From contig OZ024799.1 of assembly GCA_964017045.1 (NCBI GenBank), positions 32,258,236 through 32,322,235 of the forward strand: DNA of 64,000 nt. Reading direction: 5' to 3'. This DNA is from Omphiscola glabra. Its lineage: Eukaryota > Mollusca > Gastropoda > Lymnaeidae. The position numbers and the translations under genes are program-made. The notes under the pieces are model-generated. The model worked only from the letters and a program-made list of their open reading frames with translations, ran no database searches and had not been told where the DNA came from. Positions 34,779 through 47,100 of the stretch are shown here, in pieces. The stretch's first letter is position 1. Each line of letters starts with the position of its first letter.

Positions 34779-37700
34779 TCCTAGGCCTACATGTGTATGT
34801 CTGGTGTCCTTAGACACCACTATAACCTATATCCTGATGTAGATTAACACTCAGCGAGGATGTAGGAATCGTGAAGTCACAGCCTGCTGTTTCCTAATGC
34901 TTTCTATTACAACAGCTAGTATGCTAAAGCTGTCCATAAGATTATGACGGCATGAGTGGATGGAATGTGTTATGTTCCTTTGCCTCAAGCACCAGTGTTT
35001 ATTCATAAAGTCCTCATGCAGTTAGACTGTTGACAAGTGAACAAAGCAAGTTTTCTCTATTTGAATCTCTCTCTTTAAAACATTTTTTATTCAATGATTC
35101 ATTTTATGTCTCTAACAATGGTGGATCCTGAGTTTTATGATTTAAAGAAATATATTCTATGTTGTCCCATTTATTTTGTAATTTATTTTCACTGCAGTGT
35201 TTAAAAAAATGGATCTCAGAAAGTTGTGAAACTACTAGTCAAAAAGTGTTTCTCTACACTCAACATTGATCCCATTATTTAATTTAATTTATTTATCAGG
35301 AAAACTTTCTACATATGTAAACATTCGTTTCTAATTAAGCTCTTTATTTATTGTACAAGGGAATTAATTAAGATAACTCTTATTATGTTTGATTTGGCCT
35401 GGATATTCTACTCCTTTCTATAACCAAATGGAAAATAAATTAAAAATTGCTTATGAATACAAATACATGCTGCCTTGGAGAGAAAATGTGTGCTGGTTGA
35501 AAAGATTGAAAAACATTGTTTGAGAGACCACACAACCTAAACCTTTGAGCGTCAGGCTGCTTAGAAGATTAGTGAAGTGGAAATTCAGAAGGAAATTGTT
35601 ACCCATTTAATTTTGTAATCAACAGACAAATAAATTCAAAATTGAAAAGTCTGTTGTTAAAGATGTTAATTTATTTCTCCCTTTCCGGTGTAATGTTTAA
35701 TTAATTTTCTTTCAGGGTAAGTGTGTTGAAAGTCTGATGTGAATATTACTTTTCGTTTCATAGTTACTAGCAGTCACACCATTAAATGTAATGAAACAAG
35801 GTGTAATCCTGGCCAGCTTTTGCTTTAATGTCTATGTTTTCAATATTGAGCTTTCCATAAAGAAATTTTGGACACACACACACACCCCTACCCAACCCTG
35901 CTTCCACACCATGCCATATGGCCACCATCTAAATGTCTTGTTAGCGCATTGTAATTGTACCAATATCGCCTTGAGTGTTAGTTGTAGGCCAATTCTTGTA
36001 TATTAATTAGTCAATTGATGCCATCATAATATTTGGCCAGTTTTCTTAATATTTGTGTGGGAGTGTCCAGTTTGGACAATAAAAATTGTGGTGCCTAGTT
36101 TATTGCTATGCTGGTGGCATGATTGTGGTAAGATCCTAGCTCAGAGGTGACAATCTATTATCCAGCAGTGTCCATTCATCATCCTGGATCTCTTTAGTGT
36201 TTTATACTATTTTATAGTATATTCTCGTTATGTCACAAGGACTTCTCAAATAGAGCAGCTCATGTAACAACATACAGTTGCAAGAAAGTCTCGGTTATTT
36301 ATGGAAATTAAAACAACAGTGAAAGCCAATCCCCCTAGTAATGATTGGCCTTACAATTATTGCCCTCTTACCAATGAAAGACATCCATTGGACAACATGT
36401 CCTCTTTGGTATTGATTTCACTAATTTATTGTCAAATGTCATCTGTAATACTATAATTAATTTTGTTTCAGCCAATTTATAAAAATAATAATAATGAAAA
36501 CAAATCTTATTTTGTCAGTTGTCTACCCCATGCCATGTCGAACTTGAGACTATTAGGTAATATTCCAGTCATTTGAAATCAACTGTTGTGCAATAAGTCA
36601 GATATAGCATAACTCGTCAGTCATTTTAATCTGCTACATTCAACAGTTGTGCAATATTGAAATATGTCATTGCAGCAAGTTGTCAAAAGTACTACACACA
36701 CAAAAATAAAATGAAGGAAAAAAATATTATAATCATAATGTGTGTATATAATGAGATGTTGTGTAAATTCTTTTATTGTCACAAGTGAAATGTTTCTTTT
36801 GTTCATTGATTATTTCTAAAGATGTCATTAGAAAAGTGAAAGAACTTAGCAATGAAAGTGCAGTCTTCTAGCTAAACTATTGGACAATGCTTAGATCACT
36901 TTGTGGAAATATCAACAAGGTCCTGGATTGGCAATTATATTATCTCCATAAAGTTTCATAATGAACTCATTCTTGTCCAATAAATTATCCAGTTCATTGG
37001 AGCAGTTCTTCAACTTTATACTTGAATTTTTCATTTAATGCGGAAATTATATTTTATAATTAAAATGATATTTTTATTTTTGATAAGACTCCAAACAAAT
37101 AAATAATAGAAACAATGGATATCAGTAGGCCTTTTAATACAGTTACTATTAATAATAATAACAGTAGGCCTTCTAAACAGTAACTGTTTATTTTTCCAGC
37201 TAAATGATAAACAAATCGAATGGTTGAAATCTAATTAGAATCTGTGGTGTGTTCAACATCGCATGAATAAACAGATTGTTCAACCTATCATTCCAGTATT
37301 TAAAGTGTCTATTTGGTGTTGTTCTTGATTTTTTTTTCCATTGGTCATTTCATGACTTTTACAAATCTAACTTTAAGATTAAACTTAAATGTGTGTAAGA
37401 TTGTGAAAAATGTGTGAGAAAAATTGATCATTATTTCTAATATACACAGCTATTGTAACTGTTAAATCGTCAATGTAAATTTTTTTTTTTTTCATGTTCA
37501 ATTTTTTTAAATGCTCCATAGCTCGGTGTTCATTAAAAAATTGTATACATTTCTTGACATAAGCTGGAATAAAGATCTGAATATTACCTGGCCACTGAAA
37601 ACTGTTTGACAGAATTTGTGAGTTTGAAATGACTTCATTTCAACCCCAAACCATTGTGTTGTTTCAAATTTTTTTATTTTTTTTTTGTCAATTATGGTTC

Positions 37701-40029
37701 TTGTTTTGTTTTCAGAATACATGTACTCAAACTCAAACAATACATGTTTTACTACATTTGTTCTATTTATAACTTGGAATATTTGTGTGATTGGTGACAT
37801 TTTAAAACTTTGTACCATTTTATTTTTTTTACAATGTCAGGAACTGAATCTTTTTCTTTCATTATATTTTTGACATCATTAACACCCAAATTGTAATAAA
37901 GATTTAGTTTACTGAAATCTTGATTAAATTTTTAAATTTTTTTGTTCATTTTAAAAGTTTAACTTTTTTTTAACCATCATCTATTTTACTCAAGTCTGCA
38001 TGGGATAACTCTTTCCTGCGATCTGCTTGACATAACTGAGTTATTCTAATCTTATAATAATCTATGTGTGGATGACTATGGGAACTTGTCTTGCCAAAAG
38101 TAATAGTAAGCGACTGATAAGCGAAAAAATACAGTTATTTAAAAATGTAAAATCTGAATGAATTTGATAAATGTAACAATGGTTTGAATGTGCTATATTA
38201 TAAATAGTATGTACTGGATTAGAGCAATTCTTAGTGCATATTTATGCTGCCCATCTGCTAACGAAATCTGAGGATTTCCAAATTTGGTCTTTTGTATGTA
38301 ATCATTATCACCCACAAATTTATACATTTTTGAAATATAGTTTTATAAACAGTTTAGTATTTCTAGTTAGAATAATTGTGGGTCATCTGCGTACCTAGGG
38401 TCTAGATCAGGCTTTTCCAGCCAGAACACCCCCAGGTGTTGCCGGGTGGCATTTCAGAAATGCAAGGGAAATGGAATATAAGAAGAGAGGAGATATAAGC
38501 TTTTAAATTATGGGATAAATGTCTATACATTTTGGAACATTTCTTCATTAACATTTTACTTTGTGTGATAATTCACAAGTTTATTTGATAAGTTCAACAG
38601 TTCTCTGGGTAAACTAAATTAGAAGACAATTATTGTCACCCTTTAAAATTCATTGTTACTTTTGTAGTTCTGTAGGGGGTGTGAAACTTAGTAAAAAAAT
38701 TCTAAGTTGGTGCGAGACAAATCAAATAATTTGTAGGGGATGGAGAGCATAGCAAAAGGTTGAAAAAAAATGGTATAGATTAACCTTTCTTTACATCATA
38801 GGTGGTGCTGCAGCCCATGTAGGTCCCTGGCCTGAACCATTCTTTACAAGTTGCAGTTACTTTAAAAAAAAGTATTTTGCATTATATTTATAGTGTATTA
38901 TAAGTTTTTGAATTTTTTTTTGGACAGTTAGCTATTTAATAATATGGACTGCTAGTTAAGTGTCTTTTTACCAGGCTGATTCAAGTCTATAGAAACAGTT
39001 ACTAGTCAAGTGTTCCATCATTGGCCAGATGGCTTCTACTAGTCAAGTGTTCCATCATTGGCCAGATGGCATCTCTAATGCTTCAGTAAAACTTTTTTTT
39101 TTAACTCATCACTGTTGAAAAAGCCAAGAACATCTTAAATTTGTCTAAAGTCGAGCAGGATTTGTCGATCCTGAGGATAAACTGACTCAGATGTGCATCA
39201 TTCGCGGGTTATTAATAGCTTTCAATCAGTGCAAAACATAATTTATAATAACAAAAGAAGATATTAAAAACGTCTCTTTTCACACTTGCTTTGGCTAAGG
39301 GCCCCTAAATGTTATAATGGATATACCCAAAGGGCACTAAATATTCTTCTTCTATATATTAAAAGCCCACGATGAATATATTGATCATTCTTGCTTCAAT
39401 GTATGTAGAGGGGATTTGCGATGTTTCTGTGCCTGGTATTGAAGAGGATATTTGACTGGTTGCAAGGGCTATTCAGCGAAGGTATTATGAACTGGGGGTT
39501 GGAAGGCCTGATGCAATAGACGCAAATGTAGGCGGTAGTTGTTATTTTTCTCTATAGGAGCTTTACATTCATTTATCTTCTCTCAAAGGTATGACGTTCA
39601 GTTTTTGCTCAACTTTCCATTCCTCGTATATAGGTCCTTCATTAGTTCGTCCATTTTACGCCTATGTACATGGATTTTTATATTATAGAATTGTTTTCTA
39701 AATTCCTTTTTTTTTTAAATCATCTTAAAGGTTTATTTCGGATGAAGTTCTCACCCACACATCCCAGCACCCTCTCCTTTATCTCCATAAATCATTGAGC
39801 AGGCTGGTGTGATCATGTGACCATTAAGTTTCAGGTATGGCTGGTTTATGTCATTTCAACTTTTAAAAAAACAACAGTTATTGAATCAAAATGTTTTGGA
39901 ATAAAAGTTGCGCTTTAAATATGTCCAATGAGTTTGATGGTTGCTTTCTTTGTTGGGTTCAAACAAGTTCCCTTTGTAGTACTTAGGAATTGTGTCTGGA
40001 ATGTTATTCTCCATATTCAGCGGTCTGTG

Positions 40030-40200
40030 TTGTCCTATATACATACGTCCTATATATATATATATATATATATATACGTCCTATTTTTATGTGTCCTATA
40101 TGTATCCGTCATATATATTTATATACCGCCTATATAGATACACGTCATAACACGTCCTATATATAAAATATGCGTCATATGTATACATCGTACGCACTCT
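40030..40200. repeat. TA-rich microsatellite with CGTCCTATAT motif
   Basis: A (TA)n core (about 40055-40075) is surrounded by scattered CGTCCTATATATA blocks. Low-complexity; no gene. Confidence 0.8.
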
Positions 40201-40946
40201 TTCAACACTCGACCGTGTTCAATAAATCGATATAATATTTAAATTATAATTTCAATGATTTGATTGTATGCCGCCCCTCGAGATGTGTTAATCAAAGGAC
40301 ATTGTTTCGTTATAATAAATCCAACAATGAGATTATGACTTTGAACATGATCATGTGTTTGCAATATAATCATTCCTTGGTATGCTGCATGGTCGGATTA
40401 AGGCGTTTGGGGCACTGGGTGCACTAGTATAACTAGTGCCGTAACCAGAGGGTTCAGGGGTCAACTCCCCTCTTATACAACCGATGTAAAACCCTATTTG
40501 GCCAAATGTTATCCAATCAAAGCAGATGGTCTTAAACCTTTTTTAGCGCCCCACCCCTTCAAAACATCTCCAGCACCCCCTGTAGGCTAGTACGTGGTCT
40601 GAAAACTTATCTGAGAAATTCTTCCAGTGAAACAAGACACAATGACTATGCATTGTGTACCACTCATCAGTAATACTCCAGCAATAAACGAAAACAATGC
40701 TGAACTTCTTAAAAAGAAAAGGTCAATGGAATTATTTTTTTTAATCGGACGACTCCTGGAAATATCATTTCACCTTTCTCTAATCTTATGATTAACTTTC
40801 TACCAGTTATGACACTGCTAACTCCACCCCCTCTTTTAATAAGATGGTGCTTATTCTGGGAACATACTAGCCCCAATATAAAAAAAAATGAATTTGATAG
40901 TTCAATGATTGTCAAACGTTTCAGCACTCGATGACTGCAGTGATCT

Positions 40947-41110
40947 CTACGCTTCACTGAATGCAAGGGTATCCTCAAGAATGATCGCTGTTGACATGGC
41001 GGACAGATTGGCTTCTGTGAGCGTATCGAAACATGCTAGGCAAACGTTGCAAGCCTTTCCTCGCCTGTACTTTAGTGGTGTTTTTTTTTGCTGCAGGATT
41101 TGCAAATGAG
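40947..41110 (-). CDS. RhoGEF terminal exon: second half of FYVE-like finger, frameshifted
   Basis: Acceptor CCATTTCAG then CTCATTTGCAAATCCTGCAG, encoding L-I-C-K-S-C-S-K-K before an A9 run at about 41081-41089. In the starting frame a TAA follows within a few codons. Shifting by one base gives TPLKYRRGKACNVCLACFDT and continues to TAG at 40947-40949. That second frame supplies the last Cys-x2-Cys pair of a FYVE finger (KACNVC), so the exon is real but has one A too few (9 instead of 10, or instead of 7). Homopolymer error, real mutation, or slippage on the A run are all possible. Confidence 0.75.
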
Positions 41111-44100
41111 CTGAAATGGGTTACACAGAAATGGGTTACACTACACAGAAATGGGTTACACAGAAATGGGCTACAGAGAAATGGGTCACACAGAAATGGG
41201 TCACAAATAAATGGGTTACACAGAAATGGGTCACACAGAAACTGGTTAAGAAAGCCTAAAAAGAACTGTAAATCACGATATGAAAAATATCTTTAGAAAA
41301 CATTGCAGTAAAAATCACTTTGTCAAAATAATGTTTCTTTTAAATCATATTCTGAAAAGTTTCACGCTAACAGTCATATAGTTTAATATTATTTAATATA
41401 AGAAAGTTACATTTAACAATGAAACATTAAGCGGGAGATTGGAAAGTAATTGCTTAGATATTGGAGCAACCTGACGGACTATCTCACCTTGCCACAGGCC
41501 TTACAGTTCTGTTTTCTCCTCATCAAAGTAAATATTTCGCCACAAAGCATACACTTCGTTATTGATGGGTCTGATATTAAAACCGGGGGCACCAGTCCCA
41601 GGTGTTTACTGTCTGTATCCTGGAATATGCTTTAATTTCAATCTTTGAGCAGAGATTGTCAAATTAAATTATACTATCTCATCAAAGTATTAATTAAGAT
41701 TTAAATTGTTTGTTGCTCTATGAGACAACTGCACAAATAACTGAGAGGAAAAAAGGTGTGGCATTTATTTATGGTTTACCCTCGTAATTCAAACCAATTT
41801 TCTTTTTAAATTATTTTTTTAAAGAAAAATGTGTTTAATTTTTGACGCGAGCCTCAAACTAAAGTAGCCTGTAACTAAAGTAGCCTCAAACTAAAGTAGC
41901 CTGTAACTAAAGTAGCCTATATTTTTGTGTCCTAAAATATATTTGAGCCAAAATTTCTCTTGCTTCCAGTCGTCCACGACCTGTCTTAGCTCCACTCAGT
42001 AGATAGCCTTGTCTTAGGTCTTAGCTACACTCAGTAAATAGCCTTGTCTAAGCTCCACTCAGTAAATAGCCTTGTCTTAACTACACTCAGTAAATAACCT
42101 TGTTTTAGATACATTTTTTTTTCAAACGTAATTTAAGATGTGAATTATATTTCTGAACAAACAAATTAGATGTAAATATCAAAAGGGAACAATTTGTAAA
42201 AATATAAACAACATTTAATTAAAGCATATGCTCTAAACCAAACTCCGTGACGTCAGCTGCGATATCCAAAGTGAGATCGCTACTAAGTTAGGGTGGTTTC
42301 CCTTTGTGGTCACCACCCCCACATCGTGAAGCTGATTAGACTTCCGGTATGTGTTTACTTACAAAGTTAGCTTCCAGCGACTGCCCAGCCTTCTTGTCGC
42401 GTACAAAACTGAGCCTCTCACTTTTCTTGTCAATGTAAATTCTAGCTACAGCTTGGATTTTCTGTGTCAACAAATCTTACAAACTTAGGACAAAGTGACA
42501 GAAGCAGGACTCTCATAGCTTTTATAACATATCTATATCTATCTATCTATCTATCTATCTATATATACGCACTATACTATACAGTAAAACAAAATAATGC
42601 GTTCAAAAAGAAATTTGACGCAAGATTTTAACGTGAGAACTGAAAAAAAAAAGATTCGACCAAATTTCGTTCGCTAAAATTTCCGTCGATCAATTTTCTG
42701 TCGATAAATTTTCCGTCGATTAATTTTTCCTTTGAAAAATTTTTTTTCAAACATATTTCCAGATACGCCCATTGGTATCAATATTGATAAGATGCCCATT
42801 AAATATGTCAGAAAGTGTTCTTGTAGGCAGTGGCGTAGCGAGGGGGGGGGAAGGGGGGGGCATCATGCCCCGGGCGCTACTCACAAAGGGGCGCCAAATG
42901 GTATATTTTACATATAATATTGTATGGTTTTCGAATAGGGGGGGGGCGCTAAAAAGGTATTGTGCCCCGGGCGCGAGTTAAGCTCGCCACGCCACTGCTT
43001 GTCGGATGTATACGTATAATTAAAGGGGGGGGGGTAAGGTCAGAGTTTGTTGCTCCGTAAATACAGTGAGACTATGAGAACTTCACCAATGAATACAATT
43101 GATTTATGTATCAAATAGATGCAAACATCCTGGCGTAGTAATGTTTCAAGTAGACAGCAATGGCGTGACTTTTTAATAATGCTGTGAGTGAAGACGGGAT
43201 CATCAAGAACATAGTAACAAATATTTGTTTTTTAGCATTTCTTGATCTCTACTTTGAATGTACTCACGTACCTTTTCCCAGCCAGAGCTCCCGCCTTTAA
43301 GATTTCTGTCAACACAATGATCATGTTAATTTAGCAGATATATAATGCTGGTGAAAATACCACTAGGCTCGGCTCTGCTATAACTTTATTTCTACAATAT
43401 TCCATTCAATATAATAAATATATAAATAAATATATATATATATATTATATAAATTAGAGCATAGTAGTTCTGAGTTGGTTATCAAATTTTGTTTTCTATA
43501 TTTTATAATTAAGAATGTGGAATTATTCGACTCGTGTTTTGTGATTTCGTTGGTAGTGTAATGATTTTGGGCTGACTAATCAGTAACGCAGCCTTTTGAC
43601 ACTGCTGTTCTAATATGTACCTTAGGAAATGTCGCCAGCGAGCTGTCGATCCAGAGCTCTTAATGCCCTCCCCAAAGCACTCACCCCCTCAAACCCAAAA
43701 AAGTACCCCGGGCCGCGAAGTGACACGTTGGAGATCTCCTCCCGCTACAGCCCCCCCCCCCCCCCCCGTAACTTCACTCGAATGCGTAGCTACACGAATT
43801 TACGGAGGTCATCTCAACATGAGGACATGTGGCCGGTCGTTGATGCTGCTCTTAAAGCAGCAGAGGACTTTCCCAAGGCTCGGGATGGTGCATTTACGTC
43901 CTAATATCTCCCCCCCCCCCCGCCCATCCCAGGGAAGCGTCGACGCCCTCAAATAGGGTTTTCTACAGTGGGTCGCAAATTGTTCAAGACGTTGCCGGGA
44001 CGAAATGGTTGCCTAGGAACAGCCTCCTCAATGGATGTGTTTTTAGAATAACTAGAATGAAGCTGTCACTACCTGCCTCAAGCCTCATATCCATCATCGG

Positions 44101-47100
44101 CAACATAGTAATCATAATTTCTACCGCTATTTCTAATGCAGATATGTCCACAGCTGTAGTAGCACTGTAGTTGCTACCATTTTCGCAAGATACCATGCAT
44201 GCCCTTTGCCTGCCCACCCGGCTCTCGCAAAAGTGGTTATGTTCCCTGGTAGCAGTGCTAGGGGGTGAGTGGCAGCCCCTCTTTAGTCAGCATGCCACAA
44301 CAGACATGTCGACTAGAGCACGTGGGAAAGGGGGAGGGGGCGCTGTTCTAATCAAGTCCACGGTTTAGTGTAGTAATTGTCAAATATTTATCGAGGGGAT
44401 TGTCGTCGTGGATTTTTTTTTTCATCGATAAAGAGAAAAAATTGCGTTGTTATTAATCTATTATCGTTGTTGTTAAATATTTAAATGGAGATTCATTTGT
44501 AAAGCCCGAGAAGAAGTCTTAAAAATGTTCTGTAACCCAACACGTCCACGTGTACTCCAACTGTTTACAATTTGTAATCAATAAATATCCCTCCCAGGGT
44601 AGGGGGGGGGGGTGAACGTTCCCAAAACAATCAGACGTTTCTGTCACACACCTTCAAAAGTAAAAACTATTTTAAATTTGTCCGAGACAGTGACATTGCG
44701 TTGGAAAGGAATAACGTAAAATTTTATTTCCAACAACTCTTAATGTCTTTGTTACTCTGTTGTTTTTTTATTTCTCGGTTTCTATTTGTTCTCTTCTCAT
44801 GTTTCACATGGCTTCACCCTGGACGCAGTTGTCCCCCCGTGTTACACTAACAATGTTACTCAATGGTCCAGCAGAAGACAAGATCCCTGTTTGTTGCTGA
44901 GTTCGAATGTGTTGGACATGAGGGCGTTTGTGCGCGGAATGACCTACATACAAAGGAAGGTGGACAGTTTCAAATGACCTACATACAAAGGAAGGTGGAC
45001 AGTTTATAATGATCTACATACAAAGGAAGGTGGACATTTTCAAATGACCTACATACAAAGGAAAGGAAGGTGGAGATTTTCAAATGACCTACATACAAAG
45101 GAAGGTGGACATTTCCAATGCCTGAGATCATACTTTCTCATCAGCTGATAGAAATGGAGTTGACAGTTTCTGAACATAAAACTGTTTCTCTCGGCGATTG
45201 TTTAATCTTAAGAGTAGTTACATATTTTAATTTTAAGGAATAAAAAAAACGTGTTGTCTAATTAGTATTCAACCATGAAAAGCCAAATAAGTAACTAGAA
45301 GTGTATCATACTCTCGCCCGCTTCATTTTAAAATTAACTTCAAACCACAAAGAGAAGTTAACAGGCCGTTGATAATTTCATTTTAAAATTAACTTCAAAC
45401 CACAAAGAGAAGTTAAGAGGCCGTTGATAATTTCATTTTAAAATTAACTTCAAACCACAAAGAGAAGTTAACAGGCCGTTGATAATTTCATTTTAAAATT
45501 AACTTCAAACCACAAAGAGAAGTTAAGAGGCCGTTGATAATTTCATTTTAAAATTAACTTCAAACCACAAAGAGAAGTTAAGAGGCCGTTGATAATTTCA
45601 TTTTAAAATTAACTTCAAACCACAAAGAGAAGTTAAGAGGCCGTTGATAATTTCATTTTAAAATTAACTTCAAACCACAAAGAGAAGTTAAGAGGCCGTT
45701 GATAATTTCATTTTAAAATTAACTTCAAACCACAAAGAGAAGTTAAGAGGCCGTTGATAATTTCATTTTAAAATTAACTTCAAACCACAAAGAGAAGTTA
45801 AGAGGCCGTTGATAATTTCATTTTAAAATTAACTTCAAACCACAAAGAGAAGTTAAGAGGCCGTTGATAATTTCATTTTAAAATTAACTTCAAACCACAA
45901 AGAGAAGTTAAGAGGCCGTTGATAATTTCATTTTAAAAATTAGAACCATTCAAGTTGACGAGAAACTCTTGACTGTGACAGCGGCACACCGGTTGAATGA
46001 AAAGTTGAAAAGTTTATTTTTTTAAAGTTAAGATTTGTGCACAAAGTGACAGAAGTTTGCGGTGAGCGTTCATTTTCTTCATCACATTGTCTGAACATTA
46101 CCTTTTGAACATAGGTAACTAAAGGTGTTATTTTTTAAAACTATCGCACATGCACTCAGCCAAGAGGAATAACTCAGCCAGGAGGATTAACTCAGCCAGG
46201 AGGAATAACTCAGCCAGGAGGAATAACTCAGCCAGGAGGAATAACTCAGCCAGGAGGAATAACTCAGCCATGGGGATTAACGCCGGTTTAGGGGGGGGGG
46301 GGGGGGTTTCTCTTCACTAGATACAACTCATCAATGTCATTTCAATTGTGGATTGTTCTAAGTTATATAATGTCTGGCGATCATGGCCTACCCTTAAGTC
46401 TGGCAATCATGGCCTGCCCTTAAGTCTGGCAATCATGGTCTACCCTTAAGTCTGGCAATCATGGCCTACCCTTAAGTCTGGCAATCATGTCCTACCTTTA
46501 AGTCTGGCAATCATGACCTACCCTTAAGTCTGGCAATTATGGCCTACCCGTAAGTCTGGCAATCATGGCCTACCCTTAAGTCTGGCAATCATGGCCTACC
46601 CTTAAGTCTGGCAATATGACCTACCCTTAAGTCTGGCAATCATGTCCTACCCTTAAGTCTGGCAATCATGACCTACCCTTAAGTCTGGCAATATGACCTA
46701 CCCTTAAGTCTGGCAATCATGTCCTACCTTTAAGTCTGGCAATCATGACCTACCCTTAAGTCTGGCAATTATGGCCTACCCGTAAGTCTGGCAATCATGT
46801 CCTACCCTTAAGTCTGGCAATCATGTCCTACCCTTAAGTCTGGCAATCATGACCTACCCTTAAGTCTGGCAATCATGTCCTACCCTTAAGTCTGGCAATC
46901 ATGACCTACCCTTAAGTCTGGCAATCATGTCCTACCCTTAAGTCTGGCAATCATGACCTACCCTTAAGCCTGGCAATTATGGCCTACCCGTAAGCCTGGC
47001 AATTATGGCCTACCCGTAAGCCTTCCATCTCCAAAGATTTCCAAACACTGAACGTGTTGTTTGCTTTGTTCTCCGTACACACCAGGATCAAGTCATTGAA

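Larger units (their letters stand above)
33741..40946. other. Intergenic region between convergent genes
   Basis: No coding exon was recognised on either strand. It includes a 61-bp array (34290-34778), a 33-bp duplication at about 38997-39069, and AT microsatellites near 40050. AATAAA on the minus strand at 39731-39736 could serve the RhoGEF gene, but it is far from the stop. Confidence 0.5.

Noticed and set aside
42248..42255. Palindromic TGACGTCA as a CRE promoter element
   Set aside because: It lies deep in an intron near the 3' end of a gene; an 8-mer alone is not evidence of a promoter.
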